Origin: Chloroflexota bacterium
GTDB taxonomy: Bacteria > Chloroflexota > Anaerolineae > Aggregatilineales > UBA2796
Reading direction: 5' to 3'
Assembly: GCA_003695215.1 (NCBI GenBank)
Contig: RFIM01000259.1
Span: forward strand, 1-14,064
DNA length: 14,064 nucleotides
The notes under the pieces: generated by a model
What the model was told of the DNA's origin: nothing
Database searches by the model: none
The model's input: the letters and a program-made list of their open reading frames with translations, nothing else
Shown here: positions 1-6,238 of the stretch, one piece after another
How the letters are laid out: each line of letters starts with the position of its first letter
Position numbering within the stretch: position 1 is the stretch's first letter
Made by a program: the position numbers and the translations under genes

Positions 1-1003
1 CGTCAGGCTGATGTTGGCGGCATATTTCAATGGCTTCGTGGCCATCACTAGCCTCACCGACCACAAGGATATCGCCTGAGAGTTCCAGGTAAGCTGCTAA
101 AGGCGCGCGCAGGCTCGGATGATCGTCGGCGAGCGCAGCACGGATGCGCGGCTTGGCGCGCACTTCGACTGTGGCACCTGTGCTGGCAGCTGGCAGCTTG
201 AGCGCCTCATCCAGGGCTGCGGCCATCTCAAGCGCCGTGCTGAAGCGCTTCTCGGGCTGCTTCTCCAGCGCCTTCAAGATGACTGCTTCTAGGCTTGGCG
301 GAAGCGCGCTGACCAAACGGCTAGGCGGCACAGGTGCCTTATTGACCTGCTGAATCAAGATTGAGGTGATATCATCGGCATCAAAGGGCAGTTGCCCTGT
401 GACCATTTCGTACAAGACGACGCCGAGCGAGTACAGGTCAGTGCGCTGATCGAGCGGCTTGCCTTGCGCCTGCTCAGGCGAGAGATACGCAGGCGTGCCG
501 ATGATCGAGCCGTGTGCCGTCAAGCGTTTCTGGCTGCCATCCAACGGAATGGCTAGGCCGAAGTCCATGAGCTTGATGGTATTCTCAGCGGTGACGTAAA
601 TATTGGCAGGCTTGATATCGCGATGAATCAGGCCGACTCTGTGCGCGTAGTCCAGGGCGAGGCAAATTTGGCTGCCCAAGCGCGCCGCAACTTCAGGGCT
701 GCAGGGAATATACTCATACAGGGGCTTGCCATGCACCAGCTCGACGACCAGGTAGTAGTCATCGCGATCGCGTCCGCGATCGTAGATCAGCATGATGCCA
801 GGATGATTCAATCTGGCTGAGGCTTGGGCTTCCTGCTCAAAGCGTTGGCGCGTCGTCGCATGGACGTGCGGATGCAGCACTTTGATGGCCACAGCGCGCT
901 TGAGCAGCAAATCAGTGCCACGATAGACGGCCGACGTGGCGCCTTCGCCAATCATCTCTTCCACCAAATAGCGGTCATTCAATTTCTGCCCGATTCTGAC
1001 CAT
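1..1003 (-). CDS. Ser/Thr protein kinase fused to a response-regulator receiver domain (partial)
   Basis: Reading the minus strand from ATG at 1003 gives an uninterrupted frame of 334 codons that leaves the window still open. Residues ~12-265 form a Hanks-type kinase domain: glycine loop GEGATSAVYRG (19-29), VAIK with K41, catalytic loop HRDIKPAN (127-134, D129), DFG (147-149) and the APE-equivalent SPEQ (175-178). All catalytic residues are intact, so it should phosphorylate Ser/Thr in the cytoplasm. After a short linker, residues ~286-334 read as the start of a CheY-like receiver (IRAALADDHP, then VVGEASDGHEAIE). The acidic pair D293/D294 is present, but the phospho-acceptor Asp would lie beyond the window. 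GAGG 8 nt ahead of the ATG (1012-1015 on plus) supports the start. The similarity is to NarL/DegU-type receivers, so a HTH output domain may follow; that is inference. It is divergent from the PucC-like gene. Confidence 0.9.
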   Translation of the reverse strand, partial: MVRIGQKLNDRYLVEEMIGEGATSAVYRGTDLLLKRAVAIKVLHPHVHATTRQRFEQEAQASARLNHPGIMLIYDRGRDRDDYYLVVELVHGKPLYEYIPCSPEVAARLGSQICLALDYAHRVGLIHRDIKPANIYVTAENTIKLMDFGLAIPLDGSQKRLTAHGSIIGTPAYLSPEQAQGKPLDQRTDLYSLGVVLYEMVTGQLPFDADDITSILIQQVNKAPVPPSRLVSALPPSLEAVILKALEKQPEKRFSTALEMAAALDEALKLPAASTGATVEVRAKPRIRAALADDHPSLRAPLAAYLELSGDILVVGEASDGHEAIEICRQHQPD

Positions 1004-1087
1004 GAATAATGCCTCGCTGTGCCAAAATCAAATGCTGAGCCTGCGCCAAGGGCTGCTTTATTCTTACAAAATGCACGCGCTGCTTGA

Positions 1088-1093
1088 ATTATA
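1088..1093 (-). promoter_or_regulatory. Possible -10 element for the kinase gene
   Basis: The minus strand reads a perfect TATAAT here, about 85 bp ahead of the kinase ATG. No convincing -35 hexamer lies 16-18 bp upstream, so this is a weak promoter call resting on one hexamer in a locally A/T-rich stretch. Confidence 0.3.
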
Positions 1094-1235
1094 GTCTAGC
1101 GGCAAATGCCCTTTGCTGCTAGCACTAGCTCTGCGTTGTAGAAAGCGCCACAGGCCCTAAAGCGTGACTAGCCGCAGGCGCAGAAGCACGCTGGATCGCT
1201 CTTGGCCGCTTGAGCGTGCAGCGACTTCATCAATT

Positions 1236-1264
1236 CTGACAAATGCAACCCTCTATGTGATAAT
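1236..1264 (+). promoter_or_regulatory. Sigma-70-like promoter of the PucC-like transporter gene
   Basis: CTGACA (1236-1241, five of six to TTGACA) is followed after exactly 17 bp by GATAAT (1259-1264, five of six to TATAAT). Transcription would begin near 1271, giving a leader of about 75 nt before the ATG at 1346. This is the best promoter match I found in the window. The CAAATTCTC-type near-repeats lie just downstream of the expected +1. Confidence 0.65.
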
Positions 1265-1274
1265 TTGCACTAGC

Positions 1275-1300
1275 CAAATTCTCCAAAATTCTCTAAAATC
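1275..1300 (+). repeat. Short A/T-rich near-repeat in the leader of the PucC-like gene
   Basis: CAAATTCTC (1275-1283) is followed at once by CAAAATTCTC (1284-1293) and a decayed third unit TAAAATC (1294-1300). The period is 9-10 bp, about one helical turn. It sits directly after the predicted transcription start, where a repressor or an RNA-level regulator could act, but it could also be low-complexity leader sequence with no function. Confidence 0.45.
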
Positions 1301-1345
1301 TTAGTGAACTTCAAATTGCACCGAGTTTCTATAGGATTTCGAGCT

Positions 1346-2815
1346 ATGCAAGCACAACTCGATAGCCGTTCGGCGTCGCTCGGCATGGAAGCGCTAGCCC
1401 AGGAGCGCGTTGAGGACGGCGCGCGCAACCTCGGCCTACTGCGCAATATCAAAATCGGCACTTTCCACATCGGCTCGTCCTTGGCAGATATCCTGGCCTC
1501 AGGCGTCTGGAATCGCATCATGATCAAGGAGCTTGGCTTCGCTGCCACGCCCATTGCCTTGCTCTTGGCACTGCGCTATTTCCTAGCGCCGCTCTCAGTC
1601 TGGATAGGGCGCCGCTCTGATGTGACCAATTGGCGCGGTTATCGGCGAATGCCTTATGTCATGGGCGGCAGGTTGATCATGGCGCTGAGCTACGTGCTGC
1701 TCGGCGTGGCAACGCTTGAATTGGCAGGCAGTTACACGCCTTGGACGCGCGATTTTTCCTTCGATCTGATGAATATCACGGTCACAACGAATGCGGGCAG
1801 TTTTCTAGGCTGGCTGGGCGTGGTCACGGCACTGGTCATGTTCAGCGTCGGCTCGACGCTCAGCAGCACAACTTTTCTCTCGCTAGTGCACGATCGAACG
1901 CCGGCGCCGCAGCGCACACGGGCAGTCAGCGTGATCTGGTTCTTCTTGATTCTCGGCTTCGCTGTGGCAGGCGTGCTGTACAGCCGTCTGCTGCCTGAAT
2001 ACTCGCGCGAAGGCTTTCTCTCGCTGATGCTGATCGCGCCTGCAGTCATGATGGGCATATGGATTTTCTCGCTGATCGGCGAGGAGACGCCGATCAAGCG
2101 GCGCGCCGCGCGCAGCGCCGCGCAGCCGAGCGAATCCTTCTGGCAGACCATGAAAGAGGTCTGGGCAAGCCGTCAGACGCGCTTGTTCTTCTTATTCCTC
2201 GCGCTGACCAACGGCTTGTTCTACACGCAAGACGTGCTCCTAGAGCCGTTTGCTGGCACTGTCTTCGGGATGCCGCTCTCGACAACCAACCGCTTCTCGG
2301 CTTATTGGGGCAGCATGACCTTGCTGGCAATCGTGCTGAGCCTGATCGCCATTCGGCGCTTCCCGAATCGCGTCAATAACATGACGCTCTCGCGCTGGGG
2401 CGTGCTTTTGCTGGTGGCAACTTTCGTGATCTTCACCTTCAGCGCCATGCTGCAGATTCGTCCTTTCGTGACCGTCGGCTTGGTGACGATGGGCTTGGGC
2501 TTGGGCATGTGGACGGTCGGCACGCTTGGTTTGATGATGGCGATGACGCGCGCGTGGGGCGCGGGCTTGTACCTTGCGCTGTGGACGGTTGCCTCGACGT
2601 TAGCGCGCGGCTCAGGCGTAGCGTTAGGCGGCGTGCTGTTCGATATTGCGCTGGCTCTTGTCGGCGGCGATAAAGCGCTTGCCTATGGCAGCGTGTTTTT
2701 GATCCAGAGCGTCGGCTTCGTGATGACGCTCTTCATCCTTGCGCGCCTCAGCCTTGCCGAGTTTGAGCGCGAAGCGCCACAGAAAGAAGTCGTCTTCGTC
2801 GATAGCATGGCCTGA
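1346..2815 (+). CDS. PucC/BCD-family MFS transporter (bacteriochlorophyll delivery type)
   Basis: A 489-residue polytopic membrane protein of the major facilitator superfamily, closest by eye to the PucC/LhaA/BCD group. Characterised members in phototrophs support assembly of light-harvesting complexes, probably by handling bacteriochlorophyll. Supporting signatures are the first-helix segment ending in NRIMIKELG (56-64), the loop GRRSDVTNWRGYRRMPYV (88-105) matching the family's G-x-R-SD...W-RR-PY pattern, and a mid-protein stretch beginning DRTPAPQRTRAV that matches the usual D-x-x-P-x-x-x-R-x-R. About 30 N-terminal residues precede the first helix. I chose ATG 1346 because AGGA (1333-1336) lies 9 nt upstream, while the GTG at 1304 has no Shine-Dalgarno sequence. 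It has its own promoter and terminator, so it appears monocistronic. The substrate is inferred from family only, and relatives may exist outside phototrophs. Confidence 0.85.
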   Translation: MQAQLDSRSASLGMEALAQERVEDGARNLGLLRNIKIGTFHIGSSLADILASGVWNRIMIKELGFAATPIALLLALRYFLAPLSVWIGRRSDVTNWRGYRRMPYVMGGRLIMALSYVLLGVATLELAGSYTPWTRDFSFDLMNITVTTNAGSFLGWLGVVTALVMFSVGSTLSSTTFLSLVHDRTPAPQRTRAVSVIWFFLILGFAVAGVLYSRLLPEYSREGFLSLMLIAPAVMMGIWIFSLIGEETPIKRRAARSAAQPSESFWQTMKEVWASRQTRLFFLFLALTNGLFYTQDVLLEPFAGTVFGMPLSTTNRFSAYWGSMTLLAIVLSLIAIRRFPNRVNNMTLSRWGVLLLVATFVIFTFSAMLQIRPFVTVGLVTMGLGLGMWTVGTLGLMMAMTRAWGAGLYLALWTVASTLARGSGVALGGVLFDIALALVGGDKALAYGSVFLIQSVGFVMTLFILARLSLAEFEREAPQKEVVFVDSMA

Positions 2816-2841
2816 TTGCGCAGCTGCTCAGCACAACTTCT

Positions 2842-2880
2842 CAGCGCGCCTTGTGTTCTGATGCAAGGCGCGCTGTTTTT
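2842..2880 (+). terminator. Intrinsic terminator after the PucC-like gene
   Basis: A perfect 12-bp stem, CAGCGCGCCTTG (2842-2853) pairing with CAAGGCGCGCTG (2864-2875), closes a 10-nt loop and is followed directly by five T residues (2876-2880). It begins 26 bp after the stop codon. The T-run is only on the plus-strand side, so it ends plus-strand transcription. Confidence 0.92.
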
Positions 2881-2923
2881 ATAGGAAGCGCTTTATAAAT
2901 TCTGAACTTCTGGTGAGTGTCAC

Positions 2924-2952
2924 TTGCAAAGTTTGTGCAAATCCTTTACGAT
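2924..2952 (+). promoter_or_regulatory. Candidate promoter of the NHLRC2-like gene
   Basis: TTGCAA (2924-2929) and TACGAT (2947-2952) are spaced by 17 bp, and the -10 keeps the conserved T, A, A and T positions. Transcription would start near 2959, about 33 nt before ATG 2992. If correct, this rules out the upstream GTG (2917) as the translation start. The match is moderate. Confidence 0.4.
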
Positions 2953-2991
2953 GATTACGTCAAGCGGCTTGTAAAGTCAGATGAGGCGAAC

Positions 2992-5058
2992 ATGCGTCGT
3001 ATTGGTATCGTCGTAGCTGGCCTGCTAGCGCTAGGCGCGCTGTTGCTCTTAGCAGATGCGCTGGCGCCATGGCAAGTTGGTCTAGCGCAAGGAGAGATCG
3101 CAGTGACTGCAACGCCAATGCAAAGCTACGCCGGCAAAGTCCGTGCACCTGAGTTTCCTATCGGCCTGGACTGGCTGAATGTGCCTGAGCCCTTGAACAT
3201 GGCACAGCTGCGCGGCAAGGCAGTCCTGCTGGATTTTTGGACGTATGGCTGTATCAATTGCATTCACGTAATCCCTGATCTGAAGCGCCTGGAAGCTGAA
3301 TTCCCTGATGAGCTAGTGGTGATCGGCGTGCACAGCGCTAAATTCACCAACGAAGGCGAGACCGAGAATATCCGCCACATCCTGAAGCGCTACGGCGTGG
3401 ATCATCCTGTGGTGAACGACCGCAACTTTATCTTATGGCAGCTTTATGGCGTGCGCGCTTGGCCGACCTTCATGTTGATCGATCCGCAGGGCAAGGTGCT
3501 AGGCTACTACAGCGGCGAAGGCGTTTACGATGCCATGCAGCCTGCCATTGCAGGCATGATCGCTGAATTTGATGCCAAAGGCATGATCGATCGCACGCCC
3601 TTGCGCCTGACGCCTGAGCGCGAACGCCGCGCGCCTTCACCGCTGGCTTTTCCAGGCAAAGTGCTGGCAGATGCGCGCAGTGGGCGCCTGTTCATTGCCG
3701 ATAGTAATCACCATCGCCTGATCGTCGCCGATCTGGAGACTTACGCTGTGCAGCAGGTCATCGGTAGCGGCGCCGCAGCTTTGCGCGATGGTAGCTTCGC
3801 TGAGGCAGCTTTCAATTGGCCGCATGGCATGTCGCTCAACGCTGAGGACGAGACGCTTTATGTGGCCGATACCGGCAATCACGCCATACGCGCCGTCAAC
3901 CTGCGCCAGGGCACGGTCACGACTGTGGCAGGCACAGGCGTCCAAAATCGCGATTGGCGCAACCGTTTGCGCGGCGGCGCTGCCCGCGAGATGCCGCTCA
4001 ACTCGCCTTGGGACGTGCACTATCAAGACGGCGTCGTTTATATCGCTATGGCAGGGCCGCATCAGCTTTGGAAGCTCGACTTGGCCGCTGAGCAAGTCAT
4101 GCCCTTCGTCGGCAGCGGACGCGAAGGCATTCTAGATGGTGCGCTGCTGGAGAGCGAGCTTGCGCAGCCGAGCGGAATCATCGGCACAGGCGACGTGCTT
4201 TACTTCGCCGATGCTGAGTCGAGCGCGATTCGCAAAGTTGACCTGCGCGCTGGTCGCGTCCAGACCATTGTTGGCACGGGCCTGTTCGATTTCGGCGATG
4301 TCGACGGCATCGGCGATGCCGTCCGCTTGCAGCACGCGCTCGGCTTGACGCTCGGGCCGAACGGCGAGCTGTACGTCGCCGATACGTATAATCACAAGAT
4401 CAAGCTGATCGATCCGAATCGGCGCGAGAGCCGCACTTTTCTAGGCGAAGGTGCAGGCTTCCGTGATGGCGCGAATCCGCAATTCTGGGAGCCAGGCGGC
4501 ATCAGTTACGCCAACGGCAAGCTCTATGTGGCTGATACCAACAACAGCGCCATTCGCGTGGTGGATTTGGCTACGAAGCTAGTCAGCACGATCGCCTTTC
4601 CCAATCCTGAGCGGCTGGCCATGGCAGCTGCTGCTGAAGCTGCTGAGGATGTGCCACCAGAAGACTTCTTCGGCACGATCGTGCGCCTAGAGCCGATGAC
4701 GGTCGCCTCAGGCGATAGCCAGATCGTCTTGAACATCACCTTGCCTGAAGGCTACAAGCAGAACGACCAAGCGCCGTTCACGCTGCATTTCTACAACAAT
4801 ACGCCGATCGCGCGTGTAGCGCCTGCCGATAACGATCTGCGCCTGATCACGCCGCCGATGCCTGTGCGCATGCCCGTCAAGCTCAGCCAAGGCGAAGCGC
4901 TCATCACCCTAGATGCAACTGTCATCTACTGCGAGGCTGTCAACGAGACGCTCTGCTTCCCTGCCTTCTTGCGTTTCGAAGTGCCGTTGCGCGTCGCAGC
5001 TGAAGGCGCGCCTGAGATTCTCATCAATCACAGGCTCACGCCGCCTAAACTCGACTGA
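2992..5058 (+). CDS. NHLRC2-like protein: membrane-anchored thioredoxin-like + NHL beta-propeller + C-terminal beta domain
   Basis: A 688-residue protein. Residues 4-26 are a hydrophobic signal or anchor, so the rest is probably extracytoplasmic. Residues ~52-185 are a thioredoxin/AhpC-TSA-like fold with redox motif C87-I-N-C90 in WTYGCINC and the cis-proline P158 in AWPTF. Residues ~215-540 hold six NHL-type repeats, marked by FIADSNHHRL (234), YVADTGNHAI (290), YIAMAGPHQL (350), YFADAESSAI (404), YVADTYNHKI (461) and YVADTNNSAI (512), which fits a six-bladed propeller. Residues ~560-688 form a beta-rich tail with a second cysteine pair, C647 and C655. The order and length match animal NHLRC2 (about 726 residues), whose biochemistry is poorly defined. 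A thiol-disulfide role outside the membrane is inference. GAGG 5 nt ahead of ATG 2992 and the export-type N-terminus decide the start over GTG 2917. Confidence 0.88.
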   Translation: MRRIGIVVAGLLALGALLLLADALAPWQVGLAQGEIAVTATPMQSYAGKVRAPEFPIGLDWLNVPEPLNMAQLRGKAVLLDFWTYGCINCIHVIPDLKRLEAEFPDELVVIGVHSAKFTNEGETENIRHILKRYGVDHPVVNDRNFILWQLYGVRAWPTFMLIDPQGKVLGYYSGEGVYDAMQPAIAGMIAEFDAKGMIDRTPLRLTPERERRAPSPLAFPGKVLADARSGRLFIADSNHHRLIVADLETYAVQQVIGSGAAALRDGSFAEAAFNWPHGMSLNAEDETLYVADTGNHAIRAVNLRQGTVTTVAGTGVQNRDWRNRLRGGAAREMPLNSPWDVHYQDGVVYIAMAGPHQLWKLDLAAEQVMPFVGSGREGILDGALLESELAQPSGIIGTGDVLYFADAESSAIRKVDLRAGRVQTIVGTGLFDFGDVDGIGDAVRLQHALGLTLGPNGELYVADTYNHKIKLIDPNRRESRTFLGEGAGFRDGANPQFWEPGGISYANGKLYVADTNNSAIRVVDLATKLVSTIAFPNPERLAMAAAAEAAEDVPPEDFFGTIVRLEPMTVASGDSQIVLNITLPEGYKQNDQAPFTLHFYNNTPIARVAPADNDLRLITPPMPVRMPVKLSQGEALITLDATVIYCEAVNETLCFPAFLRFEVPLRVAAEGAPEILINHRLTPPKLD

Positions 5059-5101
5059 CAGGCTTCAATGCACAAGCCATTCTGCAGAGCGGCGCTCTCA
5101 A

Positions 5102-5129
5102 GCAAGGGCGGAAGCGCTTCTGCCCTTGC
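5102..5129. terminator. Near-perfect palindrome after the NHLRC2-like gene, possible terminator
   Basis: GCAAGGGC (5102-5109) pairs with GCCCTTGC (5122-5129), and the interior GAAGCGCTTC is itself palindromic. The only imperfection is a G-T pair at 5110/5121. The RNA hairpin would be long and stable, but only a weak CCTTT follows, so termination would be less efficient than at 2842-2880. It lies 43 bp after the stop codon and just before the promoter-like sequence of the next gene, so a protein-binding operator is an alternative. Confidence 0.5.
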
Positions 5130-5132
5130 CTT

Positions 5133-5161
5133 TGGGCAGAAATGCGGCTCATGCCTATAAT
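5133..5161 (+). promoter_or_regulatory. Candidate promoter of the tocopherol-cyclase-like gene
   Basis: A perfect TATAAT (5156-5161) has TGGGCA (5133-5138, four of six to consensus) 17 bp upstream. Transcription would start near 5168, giving a leader of about 30 nt with the Shine-Dalgarno sequence GAGG (5187-5190). Confidence 0.5.
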
Positions 5162-5198
5162 CGCCACAATCGCACACCGATTTCCTTGAGGCAACAGC

Positions 5199-6182
5199 AT
5201 GGGCTATCTCGATCTGACGCTGAACCCTGAGCGCTATCACGGCGTCGGTAAAAAGCCGCCTTTCTTCGAAGGCTGGTACTTCAAACTGATCGATCCGACC
5301 GAAAAGCATCGCTATGCCGTCATCCCTGGCATCTTCCTGAACGCCGATCCGCGCAAGACGCACGCCTTCATCCAAGTCCTCGACGGCTTGCAAGGACGCT
5401 CGCACTACTATCAGTTCCCTGCCGAGGCCTTTCAAGCTGCTTCAGATCGATTTGCGCTGCACATCGGCGAGAATTTCTTCTCGCTCGAGGCGCTTCGGCT
5501 TAGGCTGCATGGCGGCGCCATCAGCTTGGAAGGCGAGCTGCATTTTGAGGGCGGCAGCGGCTGGCCTGTGACGCTGGCTTCGCCTGGCATCATGGGCTGG
5601 TTCGGCTGGTTGCCTTTCATGGAGTGCAACCATGGCGTGTGCAGCTTCGATCATCTGATTCGCGGCCAGCTGCGCATTGACGGGCATCCTGTCGTCTTTG
5701 AAGGCGGACGCGGCTATATTGAAAAAGACTGGGGAAAATCTTTCCCTTCGGCCTGGATTTGGCTGCAGAGCAATCACTTTGATCAGCCGCGCACATGCCT
5801 GACAGCTTCTGTTGCCACAGTGCCATTCATTCGCCGCACTTTCGGCGGATTCATCATCGGTTTCTGGCAGGAAGGCAGGCTCTATCGCTTTGCTAGCTAC
5901 ACAGGCGCTAAGCTAGAGGCGCTCGCCGTGACCGATGATCGCGTCACCTGGATTGTGCGTGACAAGCGCTATCGCCTTGAGATGATCGCGCGCCGCGCTG
6001 AAGGCGGCCTGCTGCATGAGCCGACGCGCACTGAGATGCACAAGCGCGTTGAGGAAACTCTGCGCGCTAGCGTGGAAGTCTGCCTGATGCCTTTGAAAGG
6101 CGATAGGCCGATCTTCAGCGGCATTGGACGCAACGCCGGCCTGGAAGTGCAAGGCGATCTGCGAAAGCTGCTGGTGCAGTGA
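5199..6182 (+). CDS. Tocopherol cyclase family protein
   Basis: A 327-residue protein with the hallmarks of the tocopherol-cyclase family, whose plant member VTE1 closes the chromanol ring of tocopherols and plastochromanol. Visible signatures are PFFEGWYFKL near the N-terminus (21-30), a central GWFGWLPFMECNHGV (133-147), and the family's diagnostic GYIEKDWGKSFPSAWIWLQ (172-190). It is shorter than the plant enzyme and has no signal peptide or membrane helix, consistent with a soluble beta-rich fold. Many bacteria that make no tocopherol carry relatives of unknown substrate, so a chromanol-forming or lipid-modifying role is inference. GAGG lies 8 nt ahead of ATG 5199. No prenyltransferase or methyltransferase for tocopherol synthesis is present in the window. 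The gene converges on the penicillin-binding protein gene, 56 bp away. Confidence 0.87.
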   Translation: MGYLDLTLNPERYHGVGKKPPFFEGWYFKLIDPTEKHRYAVIPGIFLNADPRKTHAFIQVLDGLQGRSHYYQFPAEAFQAASDRFALHIGENFFSLEALRLRLHGGAISLEGELHFEGGSGWPVTLASPGIMGWFGWLPFMECNHGVCSFDHLIRGQLRIDGHPVVFEGGRGYIEKDWGKSFPSAWIWLQSNHFDQPRTCLTASVATVPFIRRTFGGFIIGFWQEGRLYRFASYTGAKLEALAVTDDRVTWIVRDKRYRLEMIARRAEGGLLHEPTRTEMHKRVEETLRASVEVCLMPLKGDRPIFSGIGRNAGLEVQGDLRKLLVQ

Positions 6183-6238
6183 ACGCTCAGCGTAGCCCTG
6201 CGCGCTGAATGGCTCTCAGGCCTTGAAAGGCGGCGCGA

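Larger units (their letters stand above)
1004..1345. other. Divergent intergenic region between kinase and PucC-like genes
   Basis: This roughly 340-bp stretch holds no convincing gene. It contains a candidate kinase -10 on the minus strand (1088-1093) and a well-formed sigma-70-like promoter on the plus strand (1236-1264). It also carries an inverted repeat GCACGCT/AGCGTGC (1186-1192 and 1213-1219) centred about 68 bp before the expected plus-strand start of transcription, and an A/T-rich near-repeat (1275-1300) in the leader. A longer GTG-started reading frame from 1304 runs into the transporter but lacks a ribosome binding site. The inverted repeat is short and may be chance. Confidence 0.6.

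Noticed and set aside
765..785. GCGATCGC octamer (HIP1-like, as in cyanobacteria)
   Set aside because: I noticed only an isolated instance in coding sequence, not the dense spread expected of a HIP1 genome, and the gene content does not suggest a cyanobacterium.
623..820. Plus-strand reading frame opposite the kinase gene
   Set aside because: It lies antisense to conserved kinase motifs in the minus-strand frame and encodes no recognisable protein; similar shadow frames occur opposite and within every gene here.
1304..1345. Upstream GTG start for the PucC-like transporter
   Set aside because: There is no Shine-Dalgarno sequence before GTG 1304, while AGGA precedes ATG 1346 at good spacing, and the extra 14 residues match nothing in the family.
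2917..2991. Upstream GTG start for the NHLRC2-like protein
   Set aside because: It would put 25 polar residues before the export segment, overlaps the candidate promoter, and lacks a ribosome binding site; ATG 2992 has GAGG and begins a normal signal or anchor.
6183..6238. Bidirectional terminator between the cyclase-like and PBP genes
   Set aside because: Only a 6-bp stem (TCAGCG at 6187-6192 with CGCTGA at 6203-6208) and a small GCCTT/AAGGC hairpin are present, with no T-run on either strand.
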